Shown: positions 25,983-34,835 of the stretch, one piece after another | Layout: each line of letters begins with the position of its first letter | Position numbering within the stretch: the first letter of the stretch is position 1 | The notes under the pieces: generated by a model | What the model was told of the DNA's origin: nothing | The model's database searches: none | The model's input: the letters and a program-made list of their open reading frames with translations, nothing else | Position numbers and translations under genes: made by a program | DNA from: Streptococcus sp. 29896 | Lineage (GTDB): Bacteria; Bacillota; Bacilli; Lactobacillales; Streptococcaceae | Length of the DNA: 64,000 nucleotides | Direction of reading: 5' to 3' | Assembly (NCBI RefSeq): GCF_032594915.1 | Contig: NZ_CP118733.1 | Location: 1,240,001 to 1,304,000, forward strand

Positions 25983-26864
25983 TTATTTTGTTGCAGTCAG
26001 AAAAAATGTTTGATACAAATCAGCAGACTGGCTTTTGCGATCTTCATAGAAAAGGGCTTGACAAGTCCAATAATAGGGCATTACATAAATCGCTAAGAGA
26101 CCGAATGTCAATAGAATACCAATCCACCAGAAGAAGAAAGACAAATCCAAAAGAAAGAGTCTCATGCGATGCCCTTTCATCAACTGCCAACTTTGTTTCA
26201 TCAGTTTGAAGGGATTTTGAAATACACCAGCTTCTAACTGATCATGCAACAAGAAGTACATAGGCTTCAGGCTCAAGTCAACATAGAAAGATAAGAGTAG
26301 GCCAAAGATCATCAAGCCAAGACTGATGAGACCGACACTAGTTGTAACTAATGGACTAAAATCAGGCAAAACCCCGTAGGACAGAAAATAGAGATTTGGT
26401 GTTAGAATTAGACCGAGTCCAGTGACTAAACCAACAATCAAAGGAAGGGAAGCTAGATAGAGACAAAACTCCTTCACCATGGTCGCTAAGACAATCGGTA
26501 CAAAACGTGGTCCAAAGAGAATGCGGAAACTCTCCTTATAAGAAAGCTGACGCGTCACTTCACGAACCCGTTGCAAAACTTGAAACAGGGCAACTAGGAA
26601 GAGCAATTCAACAAGGAATTGAAACAAAAAAGTATATTCAATCCCAAAATCAAGCGTCACATGTTGGAAATGAGTGCCATCATTGTAAATAGGAATCTGC
26701 TGATAAAAATAACGAAATTTACTCACCAAAAAGATGGAATTGAGCAAATGATTGACTAGTTCAACTAGTAAACCAAGCAAAACTGGAACTAAAAAGATTC
26801 CAACCAGACCATCTGTACTTGACCAAATTGCTCGAGCACGCTCACGAATCGATTGATTTGTCAT
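25983..26864 (-). CDS. DUF975 family integral membrane protein
   Basis: The 293-residue protein opens MTNQSIRERARAIW and has about six hydrophobic segments, with the LSFFFWWIGILLTFG and YWTCQALFYEDRK segments typical of DUF975 proteins. Their function is unknown. The ATG at 26864 has GGAGG nine bases ahead; an ATG six codons upstream precedes that site. It stands alone between convergent and co-directed neighbours. Confidence 0.83.
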   Translation of the reverse strand: MTNQSIRERARAIWSSTDGLVGIFLVPVLLGLLVELVNHLLNSIFLVSKFRYFYQQIPIYNDGTHFQHVTLDFGIEYTFLFQFLVELLFLVALFQVLQRVREVTRQLSYKESFRILFGPRFVPIVLATMVKEFCLYLASLPLIVGLVTGLGLILTPNLYFLSYGVLPDFSPLVTTSVGLISLGLMIFGLLLSFYVDLSLKPMYFLLHDQLEAGVFQNPFKLMKQSWQLMKGHRMRLFLLDLSFFFWWIGILLTFGLLAIYVMPYYWTCQALFYEDRKSQSADLYQTFFLTATK

Positions 26865-26945
26865 AGACTTTCCTCCTCTCAATCAGACCTATCTTTTCTA
26901 TCTTTATTATAGTCAATCCAAGATTTTTTTGCAAGACAATATAGG

Positions 26946-26978
26946 CAAAAAAATCCCTGTATAGAACAGAGATTTAAC
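26946..26978 (-). terminator. amino-acid permease terminator
   Basis: An AAATCCCTGT / ACAGAGATTT stem with As and Ts at its flanks sits directly after the permease stop. Confidence 0.65.
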
Positions 26979-28376
26979 TTATTTCAAATGATTGAGTTCG
27001 GAATGCTTGTAGCCGTAAAAGAAATAAATACCTGTTCCGATGAGCAAGGCTAGGAAGAAAGCTAGCCAAGTTGCCAGTCCATATTGAAACATAAAGGACA
27101 AGCAAATCAAGATAGAGATGATTGGCAAAATCGGAACCAATGGAGTAGAGAATTGTCCTTCTTTTGCCGGGCCTTCTTTCTGTCTCAATCGAATGATTCC
27201 TGCAGCTAAGAGAATCAGATAAGCAAGGGTACAGATATTCAGGAAGGAAGCGATGGATGCAAGAGGAAAAACGCCTGCACAGATTGCGGCAAAAATGCCA
27301 ACTAAGATGGTTGCATTTTTTGGCACCTTGCTCTTTGTAGTCAATTGACTGAGAGATTTCGGCAATAGGCCATCGCGGCTAATGGAGTAAACCATTCGCG
27401 AGAGAGCGTAGGTCATCGAAATACACACTGTAATGAGAGTCAAAATCGCAACAATAGAGACATAAGATGCTGCCCAATCCATGCCCACTTGTCGCAGCGC
27501 AAAAGCAACTGCATCCGCTACATTCAACTGACTGTAATGAACCATCCCTGTTAGGACCAGGGTCACTAGGATATAAAGGATGGTGACAATGGACAGGGAA
27601 ATGACAATTCCCTTTGGAACATTTTTTTCAGGCTGCTTCACTTCATCGATCGCCATAGAGATGGACTCAAAACCTAAGAAAGCAAAAAACATGAGCGAGG
27701 CACCAGCCATAATTCCCGCCTCACCACCATAGATAGCACCAAAGCCATAGGGGGCAAAATTAGACCAATTCGCTGGTTGAAGATGAATGATTCCAACGAA
27801 CAAAAAGAGCGCCAAGGCAGAAAATTTCAGAATAACCAGGGCAGAATTGAAACGAAGAGCTGCCTTAGAATTTAAGAGAACTACCCCCACTACAAAACCA
27901 AGTACCAAGACAGGTAGGATATCGATATAGGTCCCTGCTTGAGGATTAAAAGTGCCATTCAAGGCAGTAGGTAAGGTAAGCCCCATATTGGCTAAGAGCC
28001 CCTTCAAGTAGGCTCCCCAACCAGAGGCAACACTCGAAACAGCTGTTAAAAATTCCATGATGGTCAACCAGCCCGCTAACCAAGCAGGAAATTCCCCAAA
28101 AATGGAATACAAGTACCCATAGGCCCCTCCATTTGCTGGGATGCGAGAGGCATACTCAGCATAAAACAATGCTGTCAAACCAACTGAAACCGCCGCGATC
28201 AAGATAGAGACGACCAAGGCAGGGCCTGCATATTCTGCAGCTGCCAACCCCGTTACAGTAAAAATTCCCGTTCCAACCATGGAGCCAATTCCAAGAAGTA
28301 TCAGGTCAACCAATCTCAAGTGACGGTGCATGGCTGTCTTTGATTTTCTCAAAGATTTCTTTCGAAATAGATTCAT
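26979..28376 (-). CDS. APC family amino-acid permease (CAT-like)
   Basis: The 465-residue protein has about 12 membrane segments and the APC signature GIGSMVGTGIFTVTGLAA near residue 35, followed by IPANGGAYGYLYS. It resembles the cationic amino-acid transporter (YhdG/YfnA-like) branch. The exact substrate cannot be fixed from sequence. The start at 28376 follows AAAGGAG. It is preceded by the R2 repeat, which separates it from the unknown gene at 28792. Confidence 0.88.
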   Translation of the reverse strand: MNLFRKKSLRKSKTAMHRHLRLVDLILLGIGSMVGTGIFTVTGLAAAEYAGPALVVSILIAAVSVGLTALFYAEYASRIPANGGAYGYLYSIFGEFPAWLAGWLTIMEFLTAVSSVASGWGAYLKGLLANMGLTLPTALNGTFNPQAGTYIDILPVLVLGFVVGVVLLNSKAALRFNSALVILKFSALALFLFVGIIHLQPANWSNFAPYGFGAIYGGEAGIMAGASLMFFAFLGFESISMAIDEVKQPEKNVPKGIVISLSIVTILYILVTLVLTGMVHYSQLNVADAVAFALRQVGMDWAASYVSIVAILTLITVCISMTYALSRMVYSISRDGLLPKSLSQLTTKSKVPKNATILVGIFAAICAGVFPLASIASFLNICTLAYLILLAAGIIRLRQKEGPAKEGQFSTPLVPILPIISILICLSFMFQYGLATWLAFFLALLIGTGIYFFYGYKHSELNHLK

Positions 28377-28444
28377 GTAATCTCCTTTACACAATTTTTT
28401 CAAACTGAATCATTATACCATGAAATAAGCATCTTAGCACGAAA

Positions 28445-28790
28445 AAATGAGAATGGGAAAGAACTCGACTAGGTCAAAAAAGAGTTCCCCTCATTTCCAA
28501 ACATGTAGTTCGGGCTAAAATAGTCCACTGGACTATTTTACTCCCACCCCCGCATAGCTCCAACGGTCAGCGTAGTGACTGTTGGAGGTTGGAAATGAAG
28601 CGAACTCAGTTCGCAACAGTCGTAATGGCCAGATTCGGAGTGCAAAACACGAATTGCTGAGATTTGCTTCGCAAATCTTATCTCCAACTTTTAACAGTCC
28701 ACTGGACTGTTAAATCCAATCAACCACTGCGCTGAGATGTTGACACGAACTCTGAGAAGTGGACCTAGGCTTTTTGCCCAGTCTCATTGG
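28445..28790. repeat. R2 multi-hairpin intergenic repeat, copy 1
   Basis: About 345 bases, nearly all of the gap between two minus-strand genes. Successive inverted repeats include AATAGTCC / GGACTATT, CTCCAAC..GTTGGAG, GCGAACT / AGTTCGC, AGATTTGC-TTC-GCAAATCT (28660-28678) and TTAACAGTCC-ACT-GGACTGTTAA (28691-28713). A second copy lies at 34491-34825. No open frame of note was found in it. Confidence 0.85.
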
Positions 28791-28791
28791 A

Positions 28792-30447
28792 TTATTTTGT
28801 TTCAAGAGTGAATTGATTGAGGTAGTTATTTTTAGCCAATTGACCGGTGAATTGATCGCCAACTTTCATAAATGGTAGCTGATCTGTCGCATCTTCACTT
28901 GCTTTTACTTTATAAATCGTTCCCTGAGATTGTAGGTAATAAACAGTTGTTCCCCCAATCATCTGACTTCCTAAGGCTTCGATAGTTCCTTCAATCACTT
29001 GAATATCCTGACTTGCAGTCGAACCATCACTAGAGATACCTGCCAGACTGGAAGCATCTGAACCAGAGACCTGTGAAATCAAGCTCGCCAAATCGTTATT
29101 GACTGTTACTTGTTGATAATCTTCTGCATCGACCAGAGCATAGGTTTTAACCAGCCCTGCATCATCTTTCAAGGAAACAAGGTAATAGGCTTTGTCAGAG
29201 AATTTTACCAGACTAGGTGCAGTTGCCTGATAGCCTTTTTCCTGCACCTCTCCTTCTGCTGATTCTTGGGCTGCAGTTTCTGTTGCAGACGCTAGCTTGT
29301 AGTTGGTGATTTGGCGGGTCCGCATATTGACAAGAATAAAGCCTAGGTTAGAAGAATCAGCTGTTGCGGAGGTAATCCCTGTATAGAGATAAATATCCGA
29401 CCCAATCGTAATATAGTTGTAGCTATCCGTCGTATTTTTCACGCCAGTTTGACTGAAAATAGTGTTCCAAAAGCCATTCTGATAGGTATAGTGATCATCC
29501 ACACGACTGATCACATTTGTGGCAGAATACACTCGGTCCACCCATTCTGGGATGTCTGCAAGATCATAGCGCTTGCTTTCACCTGTCACAGCATCCAAGA
29601 CAACTGCTCCAACTGGGTCGTTCGAAGATAGTCCAAACTGTGGCTGATAGATGGTCGCAATGTAATAAGGGTTTCCTTCGTCATCTACTTCAAAGGATGG
29701 TTTGCCAAAAATGGTCGTTGGGTACTGGAAGCGGAGGTGGCGCATGGTGTCATTCATCAGGTACTCAGAATCGGAGTAATGCATGGCCTTGCTGAGTTTT
29801 GCCAACTCTGCCTTACCTGTCGTTTGATTTACCTTAACATAGTATTCAATCCCATCTTGATGATTGCTAATCCACTTCCAAATGCTCTTGTACTCAAGCG
29901 GTGAAACCCGATAGGGCTGCTGACCAATGGTAATCTGACGGTAATCATCTGAAATGCCAAACTGAGAAACCTTATCAATGGTCCCTAAATAGGTATCACC
30001 GATTTTCTCTGCAGAAGCCCGATCCAAAAGGGCTAGTTTTGAAATATCCGTTTCCGGAAAATCCTCCTTAAAATCCGCATCCTGGACCGTCACCACATTG
30101 GCATAATCTTTGGCACGAAAAATCCGTGAATTAGCAAACCCTATCACCATCAAGGCAAGAATAACGAAAATCCAAGCCCGACCTAACCAAACCAAATGGG
30201 CAGGCAAAGACTTATTCAACTCATAGGTTTCTACTTGCCGATTTCTACCAGACAATTTACTGGCCTTTTGGACCAATCCCTGTGGACTGGAAAAGAGCAA
30301 AATCAACCAAGCAAAGCCCAGAGATTGCAATAGGAAAATCCAAAAACCTAAACTGTAGATACTAAGAGCTGGCAATTGGAACCAATAATAGACAAGCATT
30401 TCCAAAACGAGTGCCAGCCAGGCAAAGCCAATAACTGTTCTTTTCAT
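28792..30447 (-). CDS. large membrane-anchored protein, unknown function
   Basis: The 551-residue protein has three hydrophobic segments in the first 120 residues (about 4-22, 30-55 and 88-108) and then a long extracytoplasmic part of roughly 430 residues rich in beta-type sequence with repeated YY, ITIG and DAVTG stretches. A Ser/Glu-rich linker lies near residues 385-400. No catalytic motif is recognised. The start at 30447 follows ACGGAGG. The shape suggests a surface-exposed domain held by the membrane; similar proteins are conserved in streptococci as far as I recall. Confidence 0.75.
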   Translation of the reverse strand: MKRTVIGFAWLALVLEMLVYYWFQLPALSIYSLGFWIFLLQSLGFAWLILLFSSPQGLVQKASKLSGRNRQVETYELNKSLPAHLVWLGRAWIFVILALMVIGFANSRIFRAKDYANVVTVQDADFKEDFPETDISKLALLDRASAEKIGDTYLGTIDKVSQFGISDDYRQITIGQQPYRVSPLEYKSIWKWISNHQDGIEYYVKVNQTTGKAELAKLSKAMHYSDSEYLMNDTMRHLRFQYPTTIFGKPSFEVDDEGNPYYIATIYQPQFGLSSNDPVGAVVLDAVTGESKRYDLADIPEWVDRVYSATNVISRVDDHYTYQNGFWNTIFSQTGVKNTTDSYNYITIGSDIYLYTGITSATADSSNLGFILVNMRTRQITNYKLASATETAAQESAEGEVQEKGYQATAPSLVKFSDKAYYLVSLKDDAGLVKTYALVDAEDYQQVTVNNDLASLISQVSGSDASSLAGISSDGSTASQDIQVIEGTIEALGSQMIGGTTVYYLQSQGTIYKVKASEDATDQLPFMKVGDQFTGQLAKNNYLNQFTLETK

Positions 30448-30604
30448 CCTAACCTCCGTAAACAAAGATTTACTTGCTACTATTGTATCATACTTTTAAT
30501 ACTGTAACACAAAAAATGAAAAGATTTTTTCCAGTTCCTAGATTCGCTTGGTCAAAGGATTTTTGGTATAATAAAACACGATAAAACTAGAAAAAGGAAC
30601 CCAT

Positions 30605-31435
30605 ATGAAACTCATTTCTTGGAACATTGATTCCCTCAACGCTGCGCTAACTGCAGAATCCCCACGTGCCCTCCTATCCCGTGCCGTGATTGACACGCTA
30701 GTTGCGGAAGATGCCGACATCATCGCTATTCAGGAGACCAAACTCTCTGACAAGGGGCCAACCAAGAAGCACTTGGAAATTCTGGAAAGCTACTTCCCAG
30801 GCTATGCGAACACGTGGCGTTCATCGGTTGAGCCTGCACGCAAGGGCTATGCAGGGACCCTCTTCCTTTATAAAAATCACCTTACACCAACTATCAGCTT
30901 CCCAGAAATTGGTGCCCCGACCACTATGGATTCTGAGGGACGCATCATCACGCTGGAGTTTGACAACTTCTATGTTACCCAGGTTTATACGCCAAATGCT
31001 GGAGATGGCTTGAAGCGATTGGCCGACCGCCAAATCTGGGACGTTCAGTATGCCGAATACCTATCACAGCTTGACAGCCAAAAGCCTGTTCTAGCTACAG
31101 GTGATTACAACGTTGCCCACAAGGAAATCGACCTTGCCAACCCAGCCAGCAACCGCCAGTCACCAGGGTTTACAGATAAAGAACGTGAGGGCTTTACAAA
31201 CTTGCTAGCCAAAGGCTTCACAGATACCTTCCGCCACTTGCATGGGGATGTCCTCAATGCTTATACCTGGTGGGCACAACGCAGCCGCACCAGCAAAATC
31301 AACAACACAGGCTGGAGAATCGACTACTGGTTGGTTAGCGACCGTATCGCTGACAAGGTGACAAAATCAGCTATGATTGACTCCGGTGCTCGCCAAGACC
31401 ATACACCGATTGTCATGGAAATTGATTTACCATAG
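30605..31435 (+). CDS. exoA: exodeoxyribonuclease III / AP endonuclease
   Basis: The 276-residue enzyme belongs to the ExoIII/ExoA family of DNA repair. Motifs are in order: NIDSLNAAL near the start, IQETKLS with the metal-binding Glu, GDYNVAHKEIDL with the catalytic Asp/Asn, WRIDYWL, and RQDHTPI with the catalytic His near the end. It acts on abasic sites and as a 3'-5' exonuclease. An extended -10 (TGGTATAAT, 30564-30572) lies upstream and a terminator follows. Confidence 0.96.
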   Translation: MKLISWNIDSLNAALTAESPRALLSRAVIDTLVAEDADIIAIQETKLSDKGPTKKHLEILESYFPGYANTWRSSVEPARKGYAGTLFLYKNHLTPTISFPEIGAPTTMDSEGRIITLEFDNFYVTQVYTPNAGDGLKRLADRQIWDVQYAEYLSQLDSQKPVLATGDYNVAHKEIDLANPASNRQSPGFTDKEREGFTNLLAKGFTDTFRHLHGDVLNAYTWWAQRSRTSKINNTGWRIDYWLVSDRIADKVTKSAMIDSGARQDHTPIVMEIDLP

Positions 31436-31456
31436 AAGAGGGAATACCCTCTTTTT
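31436..31456 (+). terminator. exoA terminator
   Basis: AAGAGGG-AATA-CCCTCTTTTT starts at the exoA stop codon. Confidence 0.85.
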
Positions 31457-31472
31457 CTTTCGGACAGTATTT

Positions 31473-31501
31473 TTGAAATCGTTTCCAAAATATAGTATAC
31501 T
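31473..31501 (+). promoter_or_regulatory. promoter of the CDF-like transporter gene
   Basis: TTGAAA (31473-31478) and TATACT (31496-31501) are spaced by 17 bases. The gene starts 33 bases further on. Confidence 0.6.
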
Positions 31502-31533
31502 AAATTTAGTGAACTAGTTAAGAAGGAGATGAA

Positions 31534-32430
31534 ATGGATCCAAAAAAAATTGAAGCGCGCTCTTTAACCATTTCTGCCCTGGTCAATGGGCTCAGTGGTT
31601 TGGTAGGTCTCGCAGTTTACATTATGACCGATTTAAACGCTCTTCTCTTGGACAGTGTCTTCTCCCTAATTGCTTTTGTGTCATCTGTTGTTGCCGTCTA
31701 TATTTCAAAAAATAGCCACCGGAGAACAACAACATTTCCACAAGGCCTTCACTTTCTAGAGCCGCTCTATGCCATTATGAAGTCCTTGGCCACCCTACTC
31801 TTGCTTGTTTTTGCCGTTTTGGAAACAGCAGCGACAGCCTTTGCCTATTTTGTACATGGCATTGGGCACCAGATGACAACGGGGCCTGTTATCCCATACA
31901 CCAGTATTATGCTTTTTGTTTGCTTCGGTCTATATGGCTACAATCGCTATATGAATCAAAAAATCGGCAATATCTCAACCATCATTGCAGCTGAGGCCAA
32001 AGGCAACTTGATTGACGGATTGATTTCAGCTGCCATTGGTATCGCTTTTCTATTTCTTGCCTTTATCCCAGTAAACAGTCCCTTGCAGTTCCTACATTTT
32101 ACAGGAGATTTCTTTGTAACGGTTGCTCTTGCAGTTATTTCCTTCAAAGAACCGCTCCAGCTGTTGATATCAGCCTTTATGGAATTGGCACACGGTACCA
32201 TTCAGGCACCTGATTTGAGAGACAATATCTACGAAATTCTCACACCTTATTTGGAAGAAGAGGAGGACTTGGATATTCTCATCTACAAACAAGGTATGCA
32301 GCTCAAGGTCAAAATTCACCTTCACAAGGTCAGTCCTAGTAGCTTTGCGGAACTTCGTGCCAACAAGCAAAATATGCTCTACCAGCTACGTAAAGACTAT
32401 GAATACATTTCCATTGAATACGCCTTTTAA
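31534..32430 (+). CDS. divergent cation diffusion facilitator family protein
   Basis: The 298-residue protein has about six membrane segments followed by a cytoplasmic ferredoxin-like domain (from about residue 215), the CDF layout. The metal-site positions look incomplete: the segment-2 site is Asp40-xxx-Ser44 instead of D-xxx-D, and segment 5 has Gly157-xxx-Asp161 instead of H-xxx-D. It may therefore carry a different ion or be a non-canonical member. The ATG follows GAAGGAG. It is monocistronic between terminators. Confidence 0.8.
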   Translation: MDPKKIEARSLTISALVNGLSGLVGLAVYIMTDLNALLLDSVFSLIAFVSSVVAVYISKNSHRRTTTFPQGLHFLEPLYAIMKSLATLLLLVFAVLETAATAFAYFVHGIGHQMTTGPVIPYTSIMLFVCFGLYGYNRYMNQKIGNISTIIAAEAKGNLIDGLISAAIGIAFLFLAFIPVNSPLQFLHFTGDFFVTVALAVISFKEPLQLLISAFMELAHGTIQAPDLRDNIYEILTPYLEEEEDLDILIYKQGMQLKVKIHLHKVSPSSFAELRANKQNMLYQLRKDYEYISIEYAF

Positions 32431-32433
32431 CAA

Positions 32434-32462
32434 AAACTCTCGGCCTTATAAGCCGAGAGTTT
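32434..32462. terminator. bidirectional terminator
   Basis: A 9-base perfect stem ACTCTCGGC / GCCGAGAGT with flanking As and Ts sits between convergent genes and overlaps the stop of the arsC-like gene. Confidence 0.85.
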
Positions 32463-32799
32463 CATATTTTGTACGATAGCCAATCTGCAATATTTTTCCA
32501 TCTTGAATCAAGAGAGGACGTTTAATCAACATACCATCATTAGCTAATAAGTCTAATGCTTGATCCACCGTTAAGCTGTCAAATTTATCTTTCAGACCTA
32601 GTTCACGGTAACTATTTCCTGAAGTATTGAAATACTTTTTCAGGTCTAAACCTGTTGCTTCCATCCAGGATTTGAGCTGGTCAGCACTTGGAGGAGTTGC
32701 CTTGATATCAATAGCTTCAAATTCCAAGCCCAAACTTTTCAGCTCTGCTTTTGCTGCTCGACAGGTCGAACACTTGGGATATTCATAGAATAAAATCAT
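32446..32799 (-). CDS. ArsC/Spx-like thioredoxin-fold protein
   Basis: The 117-residue protein begins MILFYEYPKCSTCRAAK with Cys10-Ser-Thr-Cys13 and has NTSGNSYRELGLKD and LIKRPLLIQDG, the signature of the arsenate reductase-like/Spx family (YffB/MgsR branch). The RPLL segment is the glutathione/substrate side of ArsC folds. True arsenate reduction is unproven, and no ars genes are nearby. It overlaps the ogt stop by four bases. Confidence 0.88.
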   Translation of the reverse strand: MILFYEYPKCSTCRAAKAELKSLGLEFEAIDIKATPPSADQLKSWMEATGLDLKKYFNTSGNSYRELGLKDKFDSLTVDQALDLLANDGMLIKRPLLIQDGKILQIGYRTKYETLGL

Positions 32800-33290
32800 T
32801 GTTTCACCTCAAAGTATGGATTTTCGTGTTGCAAGAGCCAGATTTTTTTATCCAGTCCTCCCGCATAGCCTGTCAACTGCCCATTTTGATTGAGAACACG
32901 GTGGCAGGGAACGATGACAGAATAGGGATTTCGCCCAACTGCTCCACCGACTGCCTGCCCTGAACAGACTCCCAGTTGCTGGGAAAGTTGTCCATAGCTA
33001 GTCGTCTGGCCATGAGGGATTGCTTTCAATAAGGTCCAGACTTTTTCCTGAAATTCCGTTCCAATAGCTTCAAGCGTCAGGCTAGAAAAATCCACATCTT
33101 GACCTGAAAAATAAGCATCCAGCAAGAGACTGGTCTGATCCAAAATAGGATGTGAGCCTAGAACTGGTTCTTCAGCTAGTCCTCGTTCAAAATACTTCTG
33201 GTCCTCGAACCAGGCACCTCGCAAGCCCCTATCACTAGCAACAAGAGACATAGGACCAAGTGGACTGTGATAGATCGTTTTTAAGTACAT
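32796..33290 (-). CDS. ogt: methylated-DNA--protein-cysteine methyltransferase
   Basis: This 164-residue suicide repair enzyme moves methyl groups from O6-methylguanine to its own cysteine. The active site is visible as IVPCHRVL, and the DNA-binding helix as TTSYGQLSQQLG. Size fits Ogt. It starts two bases after the serA stop and overlaps the arsC-like gene by four, so it is part of the serC-serA operon run. Confidence 0.95.
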   Translation of the reverse strand: MYLKTIYHSPLGPMSLVASDRGLRGAWFEDQKYFERGLAEEPVLGSHPILDQTSLLLDAYFSGQDVDFSSLTLEAIGTEFQEKVWTLLKAIPHGQTTSYGQLSQQLGVCSGQAVGGAVGRNPYSVIVPCHRVLNQNGQLTGYAGGLDKKIWLLQHENPYFEVKQ

Positions 33291-33292
33291 AC

Positions 33293-34474
33293 TTAGTTTT
33301 TATTTTTAATGACGCGGACCTTGACAATGGCTTCCGTTGCTTCAAAGTTGGCAACCAACTGGTCGATTTTTGTCTTGTCTGCTTCATCCAAATCCAACAA
33401 GGTATAGGCATAGTCACCCTTTGACTTGTTGATAATGTTGTCAATGTTGATGCCTAATTCAGACACGGCTGTGGTGATTTTTGCCACCATGTTTGGAATG
33501 TTTTTGTTGATAAGGGTAATTCGATAGGGAGCATCCAAGAACTGTTTGACATTTGGGAAATTGACTGAGTTGATGATTTCACCAGTCTCCATAAAACGCC
33601 GAATGGTCTGACCAGCTGCAATAGCACAGTTGAGCTCTGCTTCTTCTGTTGAACCACCAACGTGTGGGAAGACGATAATGTGGTCCTTATTAAGCACTTC
33701 TTCTGTTCCAAAGTCAGTGATGTAATTCTTGATAACTCCTGCTTCGATGGCTTCAAACAAGTCGGCATTATTGACCAGCTCACCACGAGCGAAGTTAATC
33801 AAAGTCGTCCCTTTTTTCATTTGACCAAAACTAGCTGCATTAAACAAGTCGCGCGTCTTGTCTGTCAAAGGAACATGGACCGTGATATAGTCAGCATTGG
33901 TAAAGATTTCTTTCAAATCATCTACCCGTTTAACGTGACTTGAGATACTCCATGCTGTTTCAATCGACACATACGGATCATAACCAAGCACATTCATGCC
34001 CAGACGGCGAGCGTCGTTGGCAATACGGGCACCAATAGCACCAAGTCCAATGACACCAAGAGTTTTACCAGAAATTTCTGTCCCTGCAAACTGCTTCTTA
34101 CCTGCTTCAACCTGCTTAGGTACATCATCTCCTGACAATGTATTAGCCCAAGCTGTCGCTCCGATATAGTCACGAGCAGACAAAAGGATAGAGGCAAGCA
34201 CCGCTTCTTTTACGGCATTGGCATTGGCTCCGGGAGTATTGAAAACAACAATTCCCTTCTCAGTCGCTTCCTCAATAGGAATATTGTTGGTCCCAGCACC
34301 TGCACGAGCAATGGCTTTCAAATTTTCAGGAAAATCAAAACCATGCAAGTTTTCAGAACGGATGATAAAGGCATCTGGATTGGCCGCATGGTCTCCGTCA
34401 ATCTGGAAACGATTGCCCAATTCCTTCAAACCAACTTGATTAATATTGTTAAACGTACGTACACTAAATACCAT
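33293..34474 (-). CDS. serA: D-3-phosphoglycerate dehydrogenase
   Basis: The 393-residue protein catalyses the first step of serine synthesis, oxidising 3-phosphoglycerate with NAD. The NAD-binding loop GVIGLGAIGARIAND, the catalytic Arg (NFARGELV), Glu and His (FPHVGGSTEEAE) are present. Residues from about 320 form an ACT domain (ITLINKNIPNMVAKIT). The ATG has AGGTAAG. It lies downstream of serC with a broken GNAT gene and the second R2 repeat between them. Confidence 0.96.
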   Translation of the reverse strand: MVFSVRTFNNINQVGLKELGNRFQIDGDHAANPDAFIIRSENLHGFDFPENLKAIARAGAGTNNIPIEEATEKGIVVFNTPGANANAVKEAVLASILLSARDYIGATAWANTLSGDDVPKQVEAGKKQFAGTEISGKTLGVIGLGAIGARIANDARRLGMNVLGYDPYVSIETAWSISSHVKRVDDLKEIFTNADYITVHVPLTDKTRDLFNAASFGQMKKGTTLINFARGELVNNADLFEAIEAGVIKNYITDFGTEEVLNKDHIIVFPHVGGSTEEAELNCAIAAGQTIRRFMETGEIINSVNFPNVKQFLDAPYRITLINKNIPNMVAKITTAVSELGINIDNIINKSKGDYAYTLLDLDEADKTKIDQLVANFEATEAIVKVRVIKNKN

Positions 34475-34490
34475 TTTTCTTACCTAAAAA

Positions 34491-34825
34491 GGGGAGTGGG
34501 AAAGAACTCAACTACTCCTAGAAGAGTTCCCCTCATTTCCAAACAGTAGGTTCGGGCTAAAATAGTCCACTAGACTATTTTACTCCCACCTCCGCATAGC
34601 TCCAACAGTCAGAGTAGTGACTGTTGGAGCTTGGAAATAAAGCGAACTCCGTTCGTATCAGCCGTAGAGGTCAGATTTGGAGTGCACACGAACTGCTGAG
34701 ATTTGTTTCACAAATCTTATCTCCAACCTCTAACAATCTCCCAGATTGTTAGAGCCAATCAACCACTGTTCTGAGATGTTGACACGAACCTTGAGAAGTG
34801 ATACGAAGCTTTTTCCCGGTCCCTT
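34491..34825. repeat. R2 multi-hairpin intergenic repeat, copy 2
   Basis: About 335 bases closely matching 28445-28790 over the whole length. Stem changes are paired: AGATTTGT-TTC-ACAAATCT (34699-34717) and CTAACAATCT-CCC-AGATTGTTAG (34730-34752) replace the corresponding stems of copy 1. It fills the gap between the GNAT pseudogene and serA. Confidence 0.85.
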
Positions 34826-34835
34826 TCTTTCTTTA

